Below are positions 12,221 through 24,204 of a stretch of DNA of 64,000 nucleotides, piece by piece (the stretch's first letter is position 1; the number at the start of each line of letters is the position of its first letter). Below the pieces are notes generated by a model that worked only from the letters and a program-made list of their open reading frames with translations, searched no databases and was not told where the DNA came from. Origin of the DNA: Anagrus nilaparvatae (Eukaryota > Arthropoda > Insecta > Hymenoptera > Mymaridae); contig JAKSXM010000147.1 of assembly GCA_022575985.1 (NCBI GenBank), forward strand, positions 17,580,001 to 17,644,000. Reading direction: 5' to 3'. The position numbers were made by a program, and so were the translations under genes.

Positions 12221-13690
12221 TTCAAAAGGAATTAGCTATTGCACCAAATGTTTCTTGTCTGCCTTAGATACTTATTACTTGTTTGGCTGAAATTAATGAG
12301 TTTTTAAACTGCAGGACATTCATCGTAAGAATGAACAGTACTTCAGCAATGGATTTCTTGATACTTAAGTAATACCTGAGAATGTAAATATATTGCCGAA
12401 CTAAATTATATGTTTGAAAGCCTGAATTAAAAACTCAAACCTAAAAGAAAAAATTTTTCATTTATTTATTTATTTTTCTTATGTACTTTTTTCTGCTATA
12501 ACTGACAGATGCATGCTAGACATATAAAAAAAAGAGATGGTTATTTCATTATATATTTAAAGAAAATAAATAAATAAATTATGAATTTTTGTCTTTTAAG
12601 TTTTCAGTTTGTAATTAAAGCATTCAAAAATATAATTCAGTTCAGCTTTATATTTACATTCTCATGTGTTACTTAAGTATCAAGAAGCCCATGACTCGTA
12701 TAGTATTTGTTCTTCTGATCAATGTTCTGGAGTTCAAAAGGAGTTAGCTATTACACCAAATGTTTCTTGTCTGTCTCGCAGATACTTATTACTTGTTTTG
12801 CTGCAATTAATGAGTTTTTAAACTGCAGAACATTCATCGTAATAAAAAAACACTGTTCCATCAATGGATTTCTTTGATACTTAAGTAATACATGAGACTA
12901 TAAATAAAAGCTGAACTGAATTATATGTTTGAAAGCCTGAATTAAAAACTCAAACCTAAAAGAAAAAAATTGTTAATTTATTTTTTTATTTTTTTATGTG
13001 CCTTTTTTGCTATAACTGGCAGATGCATGCTAGACGTATAAAAAAAAAGAGATGGTTCTTTCATTATTTAAAGAAAATAAATAAATAAATTAAGAATTTT
13101 TGTCTTTTAAGTTTTTAGTTTGTAATTAAAGCTTTCAAAAATATAATTCAGTTCAGCTTTATATTTACATTCTCATGTATTACTTAAGTATCAGGAAGTC
13201 CATGACCCGTGTAGTGTTTGTTCTTACCATCAATGTTTAGGAGTTCAAAAGAAATTAGCTATTGCACCAAATGTTTCTTGTCTGCCTTAGATACTTATTA
13301 CTTGTTTGGCTGAAATTAATGAGTTTTTAAACTGCAGAACATTCATCGTAAGAATGAACTTGCTCCAGCAATGGATTGATTTCTTGGTACTTTAGTAAGT
13401 AATACTTGAGAATATAAATATAAAGCCGAACTGAATTATACCTTCGAAACCCTGAATTAAAAACTCAAACCTAAAAGAAAAAAACTTTTCATTTATTTAT
13501 TTATTTTTTTATGAGCCTTCAGAAGAAATTAGCTATTACACCATATGTTTCTTGTCTGCCTCAGATACTTATTACTTGTTTTGCTGCAATTAATGAGTTT
13601 TTAAACTACAGAACATTCATCGTAAGAATAAACACTGCTCCAGCATGGGTAACTTGATACTTATAAGTAATACATGAGTCTATAAATATA
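12221..13690. repeat. Tandem array of palindromic 512-bp units
   Basis: The stretch beginning TTCAAAAGGAATTAGCTATT starts at 12221, 12733 and 13244, with a shortened fourth unit from 13518. Within each full unit the part with ACTTAAGTAATACNTGAGA followed by GAATTAAAAACTCAAACCTA returns inverted about 235 bases later (12358-12452 against 12593-12690). The array is therefore a tandemly repeated inverted-repeat element, not a simple satellite. No coding content. Confidence 0.85.
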
Positions 13691-13710
13691 TAAATATGGT
13701 CATCTTGGTA

Positions 13711-13896
13711 TTTTATTAATTTCCATTAATTTTTTTCATGAGCTTTGCAAATATTTATCACTGTTTATTAATTAAATATGAATATTCAACAAGCATGCAC
13801 AAATTTTATTAATTTCCATTAATTTTCTTTCATGAGCTTTGCAAATATTTATCACTTTTTATTAATTAAATGTGAATATTCAAAAAGCATGCACAA
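13711..13896. repeat. 93-bp direct duplication
   Basis: The block beginning TTTTATTAATTTCCATTAAT and ending in CAAGCATGCACAAA occurs twice head to tail (13711 and 13804) with a few differences. Confidence 0.85.
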
Positions 13897-14058
13897 ATAA
13901 ACAGTTAGGTAAGTTAGGTGTATTTTTTAATTAATCTTTTATAAAAATTGTTTTTATTAGGTTATATTATAATATTTTATAATATATAGAGATATCTTGT
14001 ACCGGGCGAGAGCAGACGCTATATATATAAAAATAATATGCGCATACTCTATACTCCT

Positions 14059-14405
14059 CAGTGTTGATTTAATAAATCGCTGGAGTCAGACCAGTTCAGC
14101 CCTAGTGACTTTTAGGTCGGTTAGATAAAATGGAACTCTGCAAAAGTCGGTAAATTTAAAAGTTTAACTGAAACTTGGTAGTTATTTACCTAATATTTAA
14201 AAAAATGAAGACTACAATTTTGTTTATTTCTTATTTTTTTATCAAAAACAAACAGTTATTTTATATTTCATTCAGTATGCATTACTTTTTACTGCCTTAA
14301 ACTTTTTAATTACCCGACTATTGCAGAGTTCCATTTTATCTAACCGACCTAAAAGTCACTAGGGCTGAACTGGTCTGACTCCAGCGATTTATTAAATCAA
14401 CACTG
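14059..14405. mobile_element. hAT-type MITE with 8-bp target duplication
   Basis: The ends read CAGTGTTGATTTAATAAATC and its reverse complement. The inverted repeats run about 85 bp and match almost perfectly. The element is flanked on both sides by ATACTCCT (14051-14058 and 14406-14413), a perfect 8-bp duplication. A CAGTG terminus with an 8-bp duplication is the established signature of the hAT superfamily. It is 347 bp long, has no open frame and is non-autonomous. Confidence 0.92.
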
Positions 14406-14413
14406 ATACTCCT

Positions 14414-15707
14414 TTTTATTTATACATATACCAGTGATGAAAAACACATAATAATCGAAATTCGAGGTTTTCGAGCTATTCGATCGAAAGCTCTTGAAGG
14501 TCATCTTAAAATTAGAGAGAGAAACCTCAATTTCCTGTAAATTAGCGCGCTGTAATTTAATAATTATTAAAGAATGCTTGAAGAAATAAAATAAAATAAT
14601 TATAAAGAAATGAAATAACATTCAATTCAATATTAAAATTTTTTTTTCAACAAAAAGAAAATAAAAAATTTAAATTATTCTCTCCACTAATTTTCTTTGA
14701 TTGAACTTATGATCGCGGACGAGACTCCAACCTTGTTACGTCTAAGTTTGTTTTACCAATTTAACTTACTGAATTTACTGAAATACTGAAATATTACTAG
14801 ACTTTACTAAACTTGCATACAGATTGACGTAACACAAAATGCAAATTGATTAGACCTTGCGTCTTATGCAGACATTAAACGGCTGGAAAGGTAGTAAGTT
14901 CAATTAAAGAGAGTAGATTAATAGGTAAAACTTAATTTATTAATATAAAAGTATTTGAAAATTTTATAATTAAATATAATATAATAAGTTGAGTAAATAG
15001 TTAAATAAAGAGTTGAATGTTATTAATATAATAAATACTAAGTCTTACAGTTTACTTAATAAAGAGCGATTGCGACCCAAGCCAAATCCTAAAACCTTTG
15101 TAACGAAAATGCGGTTGGAGTTTACTGGTAAACTTGACACTACACTAGAGTACGAACTGAACTTCTTGAGGCCCAAAACGAGAAGACCGATCCTTCAAAA
15201 TCCGCGAGTATATATAGTGCCGGAAGAATTTGACAAAATGTCCACTTATCCTCCTAAGCTCTGTATGGGGGTGTAACGGTTTGCCATCTCTTACGTGGGC
15301 CAACGCCCGAAACCTGATGGAACTCGACCAATTCTTAGAATTGGAGAAAGCGGTAATTGCGTATTAGCAGGTTACCCAAACTTTCGAAATTCGTTAGTTT
15401 TCTAATCGAGTTCTGTAATGATTCAAAATTGAATATTTTTACTTGAATATTGCGCCCTTTATTTGGGTCAATATAGTATTACGTTACACTATGCTGTTGC
15501 GTTTTGAGAACTAAATCAAAATAAGCAGCTTAGAAACTTTCATTTTATATTAACTTTACGCAAAAAATTTTACGTTAATATATATTTACATACTTAGGGC
15601 AAAAAAGTTTGTTGTCTTTGTATGAAATAGATTTTGCATATTTAAAAATTTTATTTTTATTATCTTAGAAAATAATTTTAAAATTATACTAATTATTCTG
15701 ATGTTAC
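14414..15707. other. No recognised feature
   Basis: AT-rich sequence. A plus-strand open frame at 15013-15276 (87 codons, with RPKTRRPILQNPRVYIVPEE) has a less biased composition than its surroundings, but I recognise no family and no matching splice sites, so I do not call it a gene. Confidence 0.35.
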
Positions 15708-15898
15708 ATAGGTTCAAAGTTTTGCTGAAATTGAGTAAATATAATGCTTCCCTGGCTAGTATGGCACCTGTGGACTCAGGGAACTGTTTTAAATTAATCC
15801 TTGCTGTTTTTGAGAATCTACTTAAACCAATAAAGTATTCGTGGACCAAAGGGTTATACTGCACTTCAATGTTGACACTTTTTAGGATTTGTAATTTG
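15708..15898 (-). CDS. Unrecognised internal exon candidate
   Basis: On the minus strand a splice acceptor (ACCTACATAG) at the upper-coordinate end and a donor (GTAACA) at the lower end bound a 191-base segment. It is open for exactly 63 codons and enters and leaves in compatible phases. The translation has normal amino-acid composition (it contains EVQYNPLVHEYFIGLSRF and NLKQFPESTGAILAREALYL), unlike the Lys/Asn/Phe-rich junk frames around it. I do not recognise the family. It could be an exon of a host gene with very long introns, or part of a transposon gene. No neighbouring exon is visible. Confidence 0.45.
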
Positions 15899-16586
15899 CT
15901 ATGTAGGTTATAATTTTATATTTGCTTATTTTTTGTTTTGCGGAGAGGGAGGTATGAACAATGTTTGGAAAAGTAAATCAATGTTTAGAGAGTAAATTAA
16001 TTTTTAATTTAAGCTTAGTATGCTGTTAAAAATCTATTGTGTAAATTTGGCAAGGTGGGTGGTGAACAATAATATGTTTTTACTTACTTTACAATCATAA
16101 TTTTTAATGATTTACCCCTGCTTTGTCTGATTAATATTAAATATTTTAACCATGAAGATTTTGCTAATATGTTTTATCATATTATTCACTTAATTTAGTA
16201 ACAAATTAGAAATTTGTTACACCTCTTTCATCTGGGAGTGTGCAGAGTTCTACTTGCAGAACTCCATTTAGCAAAATTTTTAACAATACCTTTCTGGTAA
16301 AAATTTTTAACTTGGGTTTCAAGTTCTATTGAAAACTATGCTTAAATTAAAAAAAAAATGATATTTATCAGTTATTTGTGCAAGTTGTAATTTGGATGGG
16401 TATCATTATTGACTGTGTAGTGTGATCTGGGGCTTCATTGGTCTTACAAATCATTGAGGTCTATTGGTCTCATGCCTGTCTAGTGTTTTTAAAGAAACTC
16501 AAGATCATACATATTAAAAGCTTAAGTTGAATAATCTTATTAATTTTATTAATATTTTTATAATTTTTATATATTCTAGTCAATTA

Positions 16587-16775
16587 TTTTTTGCCCTCCC
16601 GGGCGTAAAACTCGTGCGTAAAGAATTTTCTGAACTCGTTCTACGCCTAGGGGGGCAAAAAATAGTGTAAGCACCATGGGCGAAATACTTTAGGCACGGG
16701 CGTGAACACAAATCACTCGTGCTAGTGCTCACGCTAGTGCCGAAACTTTTACGCCCTTGATACTTAATATACTAT
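16587..16775. repeat. Dispersed element module with TTTTTTGCCCTCCCGGGCG
   Basis: A roughly 190-bp block opens with an imperfect palindrome (TTTTTTGCCC ... GGGGCAAAAAA), continues with a CTAGTG/CACGCTAG-rich part and ends at GATACTTAATATACTAT. The same block lies in both inverted repeats of the 11.6-kb transposon (about 42850-43034 and, inverted, 52980-53174). This copy is therefore a solo relative outside that element. Confidence 0.8.
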
Positions 16776-17159
16776 ATTATATACTATGTTAAATTTAAAT
16801 TATAAAATTAATTTTTGAAATGAAAATTGTAAATATTACTGTTTAAATTCAGTTTAGCCATTTGATACCATGTTACTTGTCTTTATTTAAAGAGCTTAAA
16901 TTATTGTGTTAAATATTTATAGTGTTAAGCCTATTTATTTACTAACATATTATAAAAAAAAATTTAATTCCAGATTCATGCGCCATAAGGCATTATATTA
17001 TATCAAAAATTTTAAATAGACTTTTCACAAATTGTAGCCGTTTGGCATTGTATTTTAAGGTAATTTTCTTTTATTTTTACAATTTCACTCACCACAATTA
17101 TTTCTGTTAGCTTCTTTTCTTATTTATTTATATTTACTTTTTAAAATTTAGTAATAAAT

Positions 17160-17400
17160 TGTGGTGGGTAGAAATGTTTTGTATATATGTAATTTATTGT
17201 GTATATTTATGTGGGAGTGCTCCCCTCCTTTTTTAATGTATATAAGTTATAGAGCTTAGTGCTCGCTTAGAACGCAGGCTAGTAACAGATCAAATAAAGC
17301 ATTGTATATTGAATATAATTTAATAAGCGTGTTAAGTTTAAGTTTTTAAGCGCTCTTTTGAGCGATTATTAAGGGAGATTTACTTCCGTAAGGGAGAAAC
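17160..17400 (+). other. Possible LTR or promoter-like module
   Basis: A TATATAAG box at about 17239 is followed some 55 bases later by an AATAAA signal at 17293-17298 and a CG-containing stretch with direct repeats of GAGCGNT type. This order (TATA, start region, polyadenylation signal) is typical of a retroelement LTR, but I cannot find a second copy or a convincing primer site. It may be a solo or decayed LTR. Confidence 0.3.
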
Positions 17401-17884
17401 TGAAATTGGACCAGATCATTGCGTGCTCGTCTGTTAGCTGCAAAACGCACTTTTTCGAAAGCTCTCTCTTATTTTTATATATTTTGTGAATATATTCAAT
17501 TATTAGGTCTGGATAATTCTTATCCATTGTGATTCAGTGACATAGATTATTTTGAGTGAATCTTATGTAATTTAATTTAATCTTATGTAATTTAATTACC
17601 GATATCGAATATTTGTGAATCGTGATTAATCAAAATCCAGAATATAAATACGCAGTCGCTGACTCAGCTATTGTGATTTTGATTCACTTTTATACTCACT
17701 GGATATTCTACAAATTTATAGTAGAGTTTTCATTTATTTTTGATTTGGATTAATCAGTATAATTATTTATTTTGGTCAACTACATCAGAGAGTGTTAAAA
17801 TTTACCAAATACGACATCAGGAAGTAAGGTAAAACATCTTCTAGATAACGCGTGCGAATGTGCTGTTAAGGTGTAGAATTAAGG
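17401..17884. other. No recognised feature
   Basis: AT-rich spacer with a short direct repeat of TCTTATGTAATTTAATT near 17567-17598. No gene seen. Confidence 0.4.
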
Positions 17885-17916
17885 TTTTTTTTTTTTGGCC
17901 CCTTCAAGAAGGGGCC
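17885..17916 (-). other. LINE 3' terminus: hairpin followed by poly(A)
   Basis: Read on the minus strand, a perfect 9-bp-stem hairpin (GGCCCCTTC, TT, GAAGGGGCC; 17897-17916) is followed by twelve A residues (17885-17896). This marks the 3' end of the LINE transcript that was copied into the genome; the hairpin may be the structure the reverse transcriptase recognises. No flanking target duplication is visible. Confidence 0.75.
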
Positions 17917-20880
17917 TTTTTCGTAGGACGAGAAGAATGCTTTTACGCATACTAAACACCGCGTACTATATGGTTATGTGGGACTCAACCTTAAATTTAT
18001 GGTTGCATAGATACTCAGTATAACTGAGGAGGAATTACAATACCCACTAAACTCCCCACCCTCCTACATTTACGACAATATAATAGAATCCGGACTGGGA
18101 CTCCCTGTTTAGGTATTACTTCGGTCCAGAAACAATGCAGCCAAGGCATTTCTTCGCCATACCCTGTCAATAAAGGAGGAGAGTTTCCTACGAGAGGAAA
18201 CCTTCCTCCTTTTTTTTAATCAGTGTCGCCCGTACGTACTCTGCTACACTGTACCAGTTAGCGGTACTGCGCAGCATTTCCGGGACGACAACTTCTGGCC
18301 TCCATTCATCGAAGGGCAGTCTCCCTTCTCCGAAGCGAGGACACCCAAAAAAGGTGTGCTCAGCGGTATCCAGCTCGCCCGGGCAATGCAAGCATTCCGG
18401 AGATGCCACCTTGCGCCACTTGAAAAGCATATCGCGGAAATAACCGTGACCAGTTAGGAACTGAGTGAGGTGGAAGTCTTCCTCCCCATGATCACGGTTC
18501 ATCCAGCTTTCCAAATCGATAATAAGGCGGTGCGTCCAACGTCTCCTCGGGTCACCATTCCATCTATACTGCCACAATTCCATTGTGCGGGAGCGAGCGC
18601 GAACGGAAGCTACGTCGCGCTCTTCTTTCTCACGGTTATAGATAGCCTTTCCAAGACAAGCAGATCGGTGGGAATCACCCGAGCCACCACCTGGATCGCT
18701 GGCTCTAAAACAGTCTTGTACGAGGTCTGGATAATAAGGGGATTACCTCAGTCATGAAAGCTGACGCCGAATATGGTATCAACCCTTTTCCAGGTCAGAA
18801 GGATAATCTCCGTTTTCGGAACTGCCAGTCTTAGTCCGTGATCCGACTTCCAGCTATTGATAAGGCGCATGGTCTCATCCAAGGTATTCTGCTGGTCCTC
18901 TGTCTCTCGAGCTGTTATGGTTAGAGCAACATCATCCATGTATCCGATCATGGAGCATCCATCCGGAAGCTCAATCTTTAGCAAGCCGTGGTAAAAGTCA
19001 TTCCACAGATCAGGGCCCAGAACTGAACCCTGCGCTATGCCTGGGCTTGATACTTTACCTCTTGTGCCATCAAGCGTGTCCGAGCGCAGGTATCGATCCC
19101 GGATTTAATCTCTGAGTATATTTCTCAGATAATCTGGAACTCTGAATACCTGCTCGAGGGAGTGCAACATATCGTCCCACTTAGCCGAGTTGCATGCGTT
19201 TTTCACATCCAACGTGACAAACGGGACGTCCGGTTTAATATCCGGCTGCACTTGTCTGGCTCTCATAACTTCACGACCTGCTCGATAGCACTGATTGTGG
19301 AACGCCACTCACGAAAACCGTGTTGATCGTCGCTAATGGCACCCGCTTCCCTAATTGCCTGCTGCAATCTTCCTCTGACCATGCTCTCCATCACCTTGCC
19401 AATGGTATTTAACATACACAATGGTCTGTAAGATGATGGTGATCCTGGTTCACCCTTTCCCTTCCTTATCAGAGCCAGGGGGGCCACTTGCTAGTCCCTT
19501 GTAAAGGCGCCTGCCACGAGGCACGCATTAAACATGCCAAGCAGGAGACCAGGGATTACCTTTGCAGCCACCTTAAAGGCTTCCGTGGTTATTCCGTCTG
19601 GTCCTGGCGCTTTCCCATTTTTCATTGACCTAATTGCCTGAAGCATCTCCGCCTCGATAAATAGCGGAACTTGCTCCCTCGGGACATCCAAAGCAGGGTA
19701 TTGTTGGTTTGGATGATCCGGAAAGTGAGCGTCCACTATTCTTTTTGTCGCTGCTTCATCCATCGTGTTGTCACATCCGGACTTAAGTTTGCCCATGACA
19801 ACCTTATATCCCAGGCCCCACGGGTCGCTGTTGATATCATCTCTTAGGGACCGAAGACAGCGCACTTTGCTGAGGCGGATAGCTTTCGCCAGTCTATGCT
19901 TGGCTTCCTTGTACTCTTCAGAATGCGTAGCCAGCTCTGGGTGGCCATGTGCTCTTTGCCGTCTTCTGCGTGCCCTGTGACAGACCCGCCTAAGCTCCGC
20001 AATTTCTTCATTCCAACAGTACACGCTTCTTTTACTCTTCCAGGGCCGTTTACGCGGCATAGAGGCATCGCCAACTCCCCTCAGAAGAGCAGTTACCCTC
20101 TTGACAAGAGTCTCTGCCTCTCGCGTGGTGGTCGGTCCTCCATGCCAGGCTGGGATAGACGAGAACTCTTCGCGGAGATAATCTACATATCTGTCCTCGT
20201 CCATCTTTGACATATTCTAGCCTAGTGGGCGCTTTTTGTACGGGGGCCGATTATCGACCCTGTCACGCACTTTGAAGGTGATGTAATTATGGTCGCTGCC
20301 ATTGGCTCCAACCATCACCCTCCAACCACCCACTCTTCCTGCCAGCCCGGCCGAGGCAAAAGTGACGTCAGGGATCGATTTGCCAAAACCTGGCCTTACG
20401 TAGGTTGGATTGTTCCCAGAAATCATGACCACCACATCAGTTCTAGCGGCCATCTCTAGGGTCAACGTTACCCTACGGTTTGTGGTTGGCATTCCCCATT
20501 CCACGGCCCTGGCATTTAAGTCCCCAGCAAATATGATATTGCCAGAGACTTCCCTTATCGTTTCCTTCAATGAGGCCAGCTTTGCGGTGAACACCCCAAT
20601 AGTTTTATTCGGTGACAAATAACAACTAATGAAAGTTGTATCTTCGCACTTTGCCCAGACGTGGCAGTTGCCTTTTCCATGTCGGGACATAGACGTCTGA
20701 GCATGACCTCATAGCCATATAGCGCACCGGCTTGTGTCATCGGTTAAACAGAATTGCTGGAGCCTATTGCGAAGCGGCTCGGTTAGCAAGACGACGCTAG
20801 AGTCTGTCTCACCCGCGAACTGATCGAGCAAAAGGTCAGCATGAATGGTTTTGTTCATATTCCCTTGCAGATTTTAGGTA
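17885..20880 (-). pseudogene. R1-like non-LTR retrotransposon ORF2, degenerate
   Basis: Minus-strand LINE, clearly more GC-rich than its surroundings. In order from 20880 downward there is: an APE-type endonuclease (start of domain near 20860; FAGDLNARAVEWG near 20500; GSDHNYITF near 20280); a linker with RRVCHRARRRRQRAHG; RT motifs KNGKAPGPDGI near 19610, SYRPLCMLNTIGKVMES near 19410, HGFREWRST near 19310, VTLDVKNACNSAKWD near 19200, AQGSVLGP near 19020 and the catalytic box GYMDDVAL near 18940; then a C-terminal part (18188-18583) with HLTQFLTGHGYF and CLHC...EHTFFGCP, typical of the R1 clade. Breaks include an in-frame TAG at 19491-19493 where Trp is expected, a frame change near 19290, and a stop near 19105. 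ORF1 is missing, so the copy is 5'-truncated. Confidence 0.88.
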
Positions 20881-22384
20881 TTTTTAGTATTTGTATTTTG
20901 TAATTTTAGGTTAAATTAATTATTAATTGTTATACAGAAGTGGCGACCCGAAATCATCTCTTGCTCACCCTTTAATTTTTAATATTTAGATCATTAACCC
21001 TTTTGGCATTAACTTTACCCTTTTTGATTTGTTTATTTATAATTTCCGGTTTTATTAAACCGGTGGCGCTCAACTTTATTTTGTAAATAATTTCTTATAA
21101 ATAAAAATAAATTCTTTTTGTTCATTTATTAAATTTTGTCTATATAAATAATAATTTTTACCTCCCCTCCAAATACTTTATTTTCAGGAACTTCTGGAAA
21201 CAACAACAGTAAAAGGTAGGTCCAATATGGCTGTTGCTGCACCTCGGTCATATTTACCATAACCAACATCCTTTTAATTCAACATATTTAGGGCAAAAAA
21301 GCCTATATTAGCCCTAGGGAAACGCCAGTTTTGACAATCATATGCATATTTTTTAAATTATGGAAAATATATAGGATTCAAATTTTGTATGCTGTTTGCA
21401 ACTCATTCAAATTTAAAACCAATATTTGGTCCCTTGTTTAAAAAATAGCTATTTATGTTTTTGAGAGGTTATATTTTAAAACAGCGAAATTTAAAAGAAT
21501 TTTCCGAATAATTTTGATTAATTTAGTTTAACCTGTTAATGCCCAATTGATAGATTTTGATTATTTGAATATTTTGGTAATAATACTGGTGAAAATATAA
21601 AAAATGAATATTTTTAACATTCAAATTTTTTGAACCTGAAAATTTTTTTGTTTTGGAAAAGCAATTAATGAAATACTTACATAATATAATAAAAAATTTA
21701 AAAAATGCGTTTTGTCACTCAATACAATAAATTTCATTTCAATTTATTAAATCGCATACTAATGTAGTAGAAAGGTGTAAAAGTGTCCCGAAAGTGTGCA
21801 AAAGAATTTTGGGAATTGGCGAATCATGATCAAAATGTATTTTTTCAGAGAATTCTTTTGCAACATTTTTTCACTCTTTTTATCTACTTTCATACTTCTT
21901 TGGCGTAAATTTGGACAGCGATGTTTACTTTTTCTACACTTATTAATATTTTTGCTCTTTTTATATTTTTTCCAGTGAAAAATTGTATATTTTTCAAAAT
22001 TTCATTTATGCCAAATTTTTAAAAATAATTATTAATAAAAGAACACAAAAATTTTTTCATAAAGCAATACGAATGCATTCGAAATCGCAGTTAAAGAATA
22101 ATATTCAATTCCTTTTATATAATAATTATACACGCATTCACAAATACAAAATCAAGATAAAAATAATCTAGTTAAACTAAAAATTACTATTTACTCCCCC
22201 CAAGCAAATAATAAATAATTGGCTTTAAACAGTGCTTTTTATTAACGTTTATAGTACACTATCTTTAAAAAAAAAACAAAAAATTACCAAAACAAAAACC
22301 ATTGGTTTAGGAACTCTGATTTATCTTAAAAGGTACCAATTATGTTTGATGACCATAAATACTGCTAGTATATATTAAATTTAC
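20881..22384. other. No recognised gene; possible LTR/primer-site scrap
   Basis: At 20941 the sequence TGGCGACCCGAAATC follows ...TTATACAGAAG, which resembles the LTR end and tRNA-Arg-type primer binding site of some Gypsy elements. No gag or pol follows. The remainder (21180-22384) is AT-rich with only short hydrophobic frames that I do not regard as genes. Confidence 0.3.
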
Positions 22385-22528
22385 CATGTGGGTCAAATTC
22401 AGCTATTACTTCTGAAAGTATGCTGCTCCGGATTTCATGTCCTAGCATCCCTAACATAGTGCCAATCATATCTGTACTTACAATCCCTTTTTTCTGGTGA
22501 TCAAAAGCATCAAAAGCCATTTGCAACT
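22385..22528 (-). CDS. TpnC: Troponin C-like EF-hand exon
   Basis: On the minus strand a polypyrimidine tract with CAG lies above 22528 and a GTAAAT donor below 22385. Between them the 144-bp frame is open and reads as the first EF-hand region of an insect-type troponin C: AFDAFDHQKKGIVSTDMIG, then GTMLGMLGHEI, then EVIAEFDPHG. Troponin C is the calcium sensor of the muscle thin filament. The exon ends just where the next EF-hand loop would begin (usually D-x-D-G-S-G; here FDPHG at the splice site). The FDPH variation and the lack of other exons nearby leave two readings: a host gene with introns longer than this region, or an isolated duplicated exon. Calmodulin itself is unlikely given the F-D-H-x-K-K-G sequence. 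Confidence 0.75.
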
Positions 22529-23675
22529 CTGAAAAAAAAAATCCATTTATTACACTGGTTTAATTTATCAAATTTATAATTACTTTTAAGTGTAAAGTAA
22601 ATAAATAATTATTTTTCTACTGACACAGAAGAACTTTATACGACTCTTGTTCAAAAATAAAAAATGGCTTAGTTTATCATCCTTAGCTTTGCCTTGGAGG
22701 TAATTTTTATTTACGTGCGATATAGCTTTAATATTTTGGACATGGGCCGTAAATATGCTATTTATTAAATTTTAGTAAAATTACCTAGACAAATGCAGAG
22801 ATTAACAGCAAATAATTTAATTATAGTAAAATAAAATAATACAGAATTCATTATACAGAAAAATTAATATTATTTTTAAAATAATACAAATTAATTTTTT
22901 GCTACAGGACCTTTTTTGAACTAAAAATGTTTCCTAAAATATTAGATGATGTTTTTTCTTTTCTTAACGTTTTTGAGCGCTTCTTCCAATTTTTTTCTTA
23001 TTCTGATATTTTCTGGAGTTTACTAAATAATCTACTTTTATTTATTTTAACAGGCTAACAATTAGTGCTTCATATAATCAAATTGATGTTCACTGTAAGA
23101 GCACATGTTTGTTAATTATGTTTTAATATTTTCATTTAATCTATTTTGCTGACGTTGTTGTTACAATTTTTTAAAGAATCTTTTCCAGGTTTGATAATAG
23201 AATGAAGCTAGTAGTAATTTTGCTTTTGATTTTTAATTTTTTTGAAGTTTTTAAGGACTAAAAGAATAATTGTATTTTTAAAATCTAGTTTTGGTTAAGA
23301 ATTATATTTGTTGTATTTATTAATGAATAAATATTAAATTATACTACTTGAAATTGGGCAATAAGGAACAAAAAATGATGTACTTTTTACAAACTTTTGT
23401 TTATTCTAAAATGATCAAAAATATTAAATTTCGTAAAAGTTTCGAAAATGTCTCAATACATTCCTTTTGTTGAAATAAATATACCTAATTCATGTACAAA
23501 CATATAATAACACTTGCAACTAGTCAAAAATTTTTTTACATAAAAAATTAATATTAATTAATTTTTTGTCAACAATAATGTGTTTATATAAAAATTATAC
23601 ATAAGTTGTAAATTTTCATACTGATAACACGTCCTGTAAAAGAGCAGAAAAAAATAAACTTGGTGCAAGAATAAT
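22529..23675. other. No recognised feature
   Basis: AT-rich, no convincing frame or repeat. If the troponin C-like exon is part of a live gene, this is intron. Confidence 0.4.
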
Positions 23676-24204
23676 TGTTCCGTACTGTACATTTATAATA
23701 TTTGTAGTTGTATATATGTAAATATGTTAGTGTATATTGTAAGAGGGGAGAGAGTACTTGCCTATCGGATCCTCAGTGCCCGCATGGCTTTGATAGACAT
23801 AACATGTCTAAATAAATCACGTTAATTATCATTAATTTAAAGTGTGTTTATTATACAACCCTTCACCTTAAAACCTTCACCCTTATCACGATCTAGCTAA
23901 TATAAATATAAACATTTGGTGCTACGAACCGTTGGAGTGATTTAACAATAATCAAAAGTTTTATAACGGCAGTTATCTTTTTTTGATTTTAACGAGCACG
24001 CATGCTGTCGTTAAGGCCGTTCGCGTGCCAGGAAGTTTTTTCTTTTTAAAAAAAATTGGGTGTTATAGCAATAGAAATTTATAAAAGTGTTGAATATATT
24101 TTATTGCAACAAAATTTTTCAAAAGTGGTGAAGGTAAAGGTTGAATTTGGTGTTAATTGCAAAATCAAAGTGCGGCACGAAATAATTAATACAGTCCACG
24201 CAAA

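Noticed and set aside
15013..15276. An 87-codon frame with RPKTRRPILQNPRVY as a gene
   Set aside because: It has no recognisable family, splice sites or conserved neighbour; not enough support.
17897..17916. Bacterial rho-independent terminator
   Set aside because: The hairpin plus poly-T is the 3' end of a minus-strand LINE with its poly(A) in a eukaryotic genome.
21063..21080. A second primer-binding-like site, TGGCGCTCAAC
   Set aside because: No LTR end, gag or pol is associated; probably chance.
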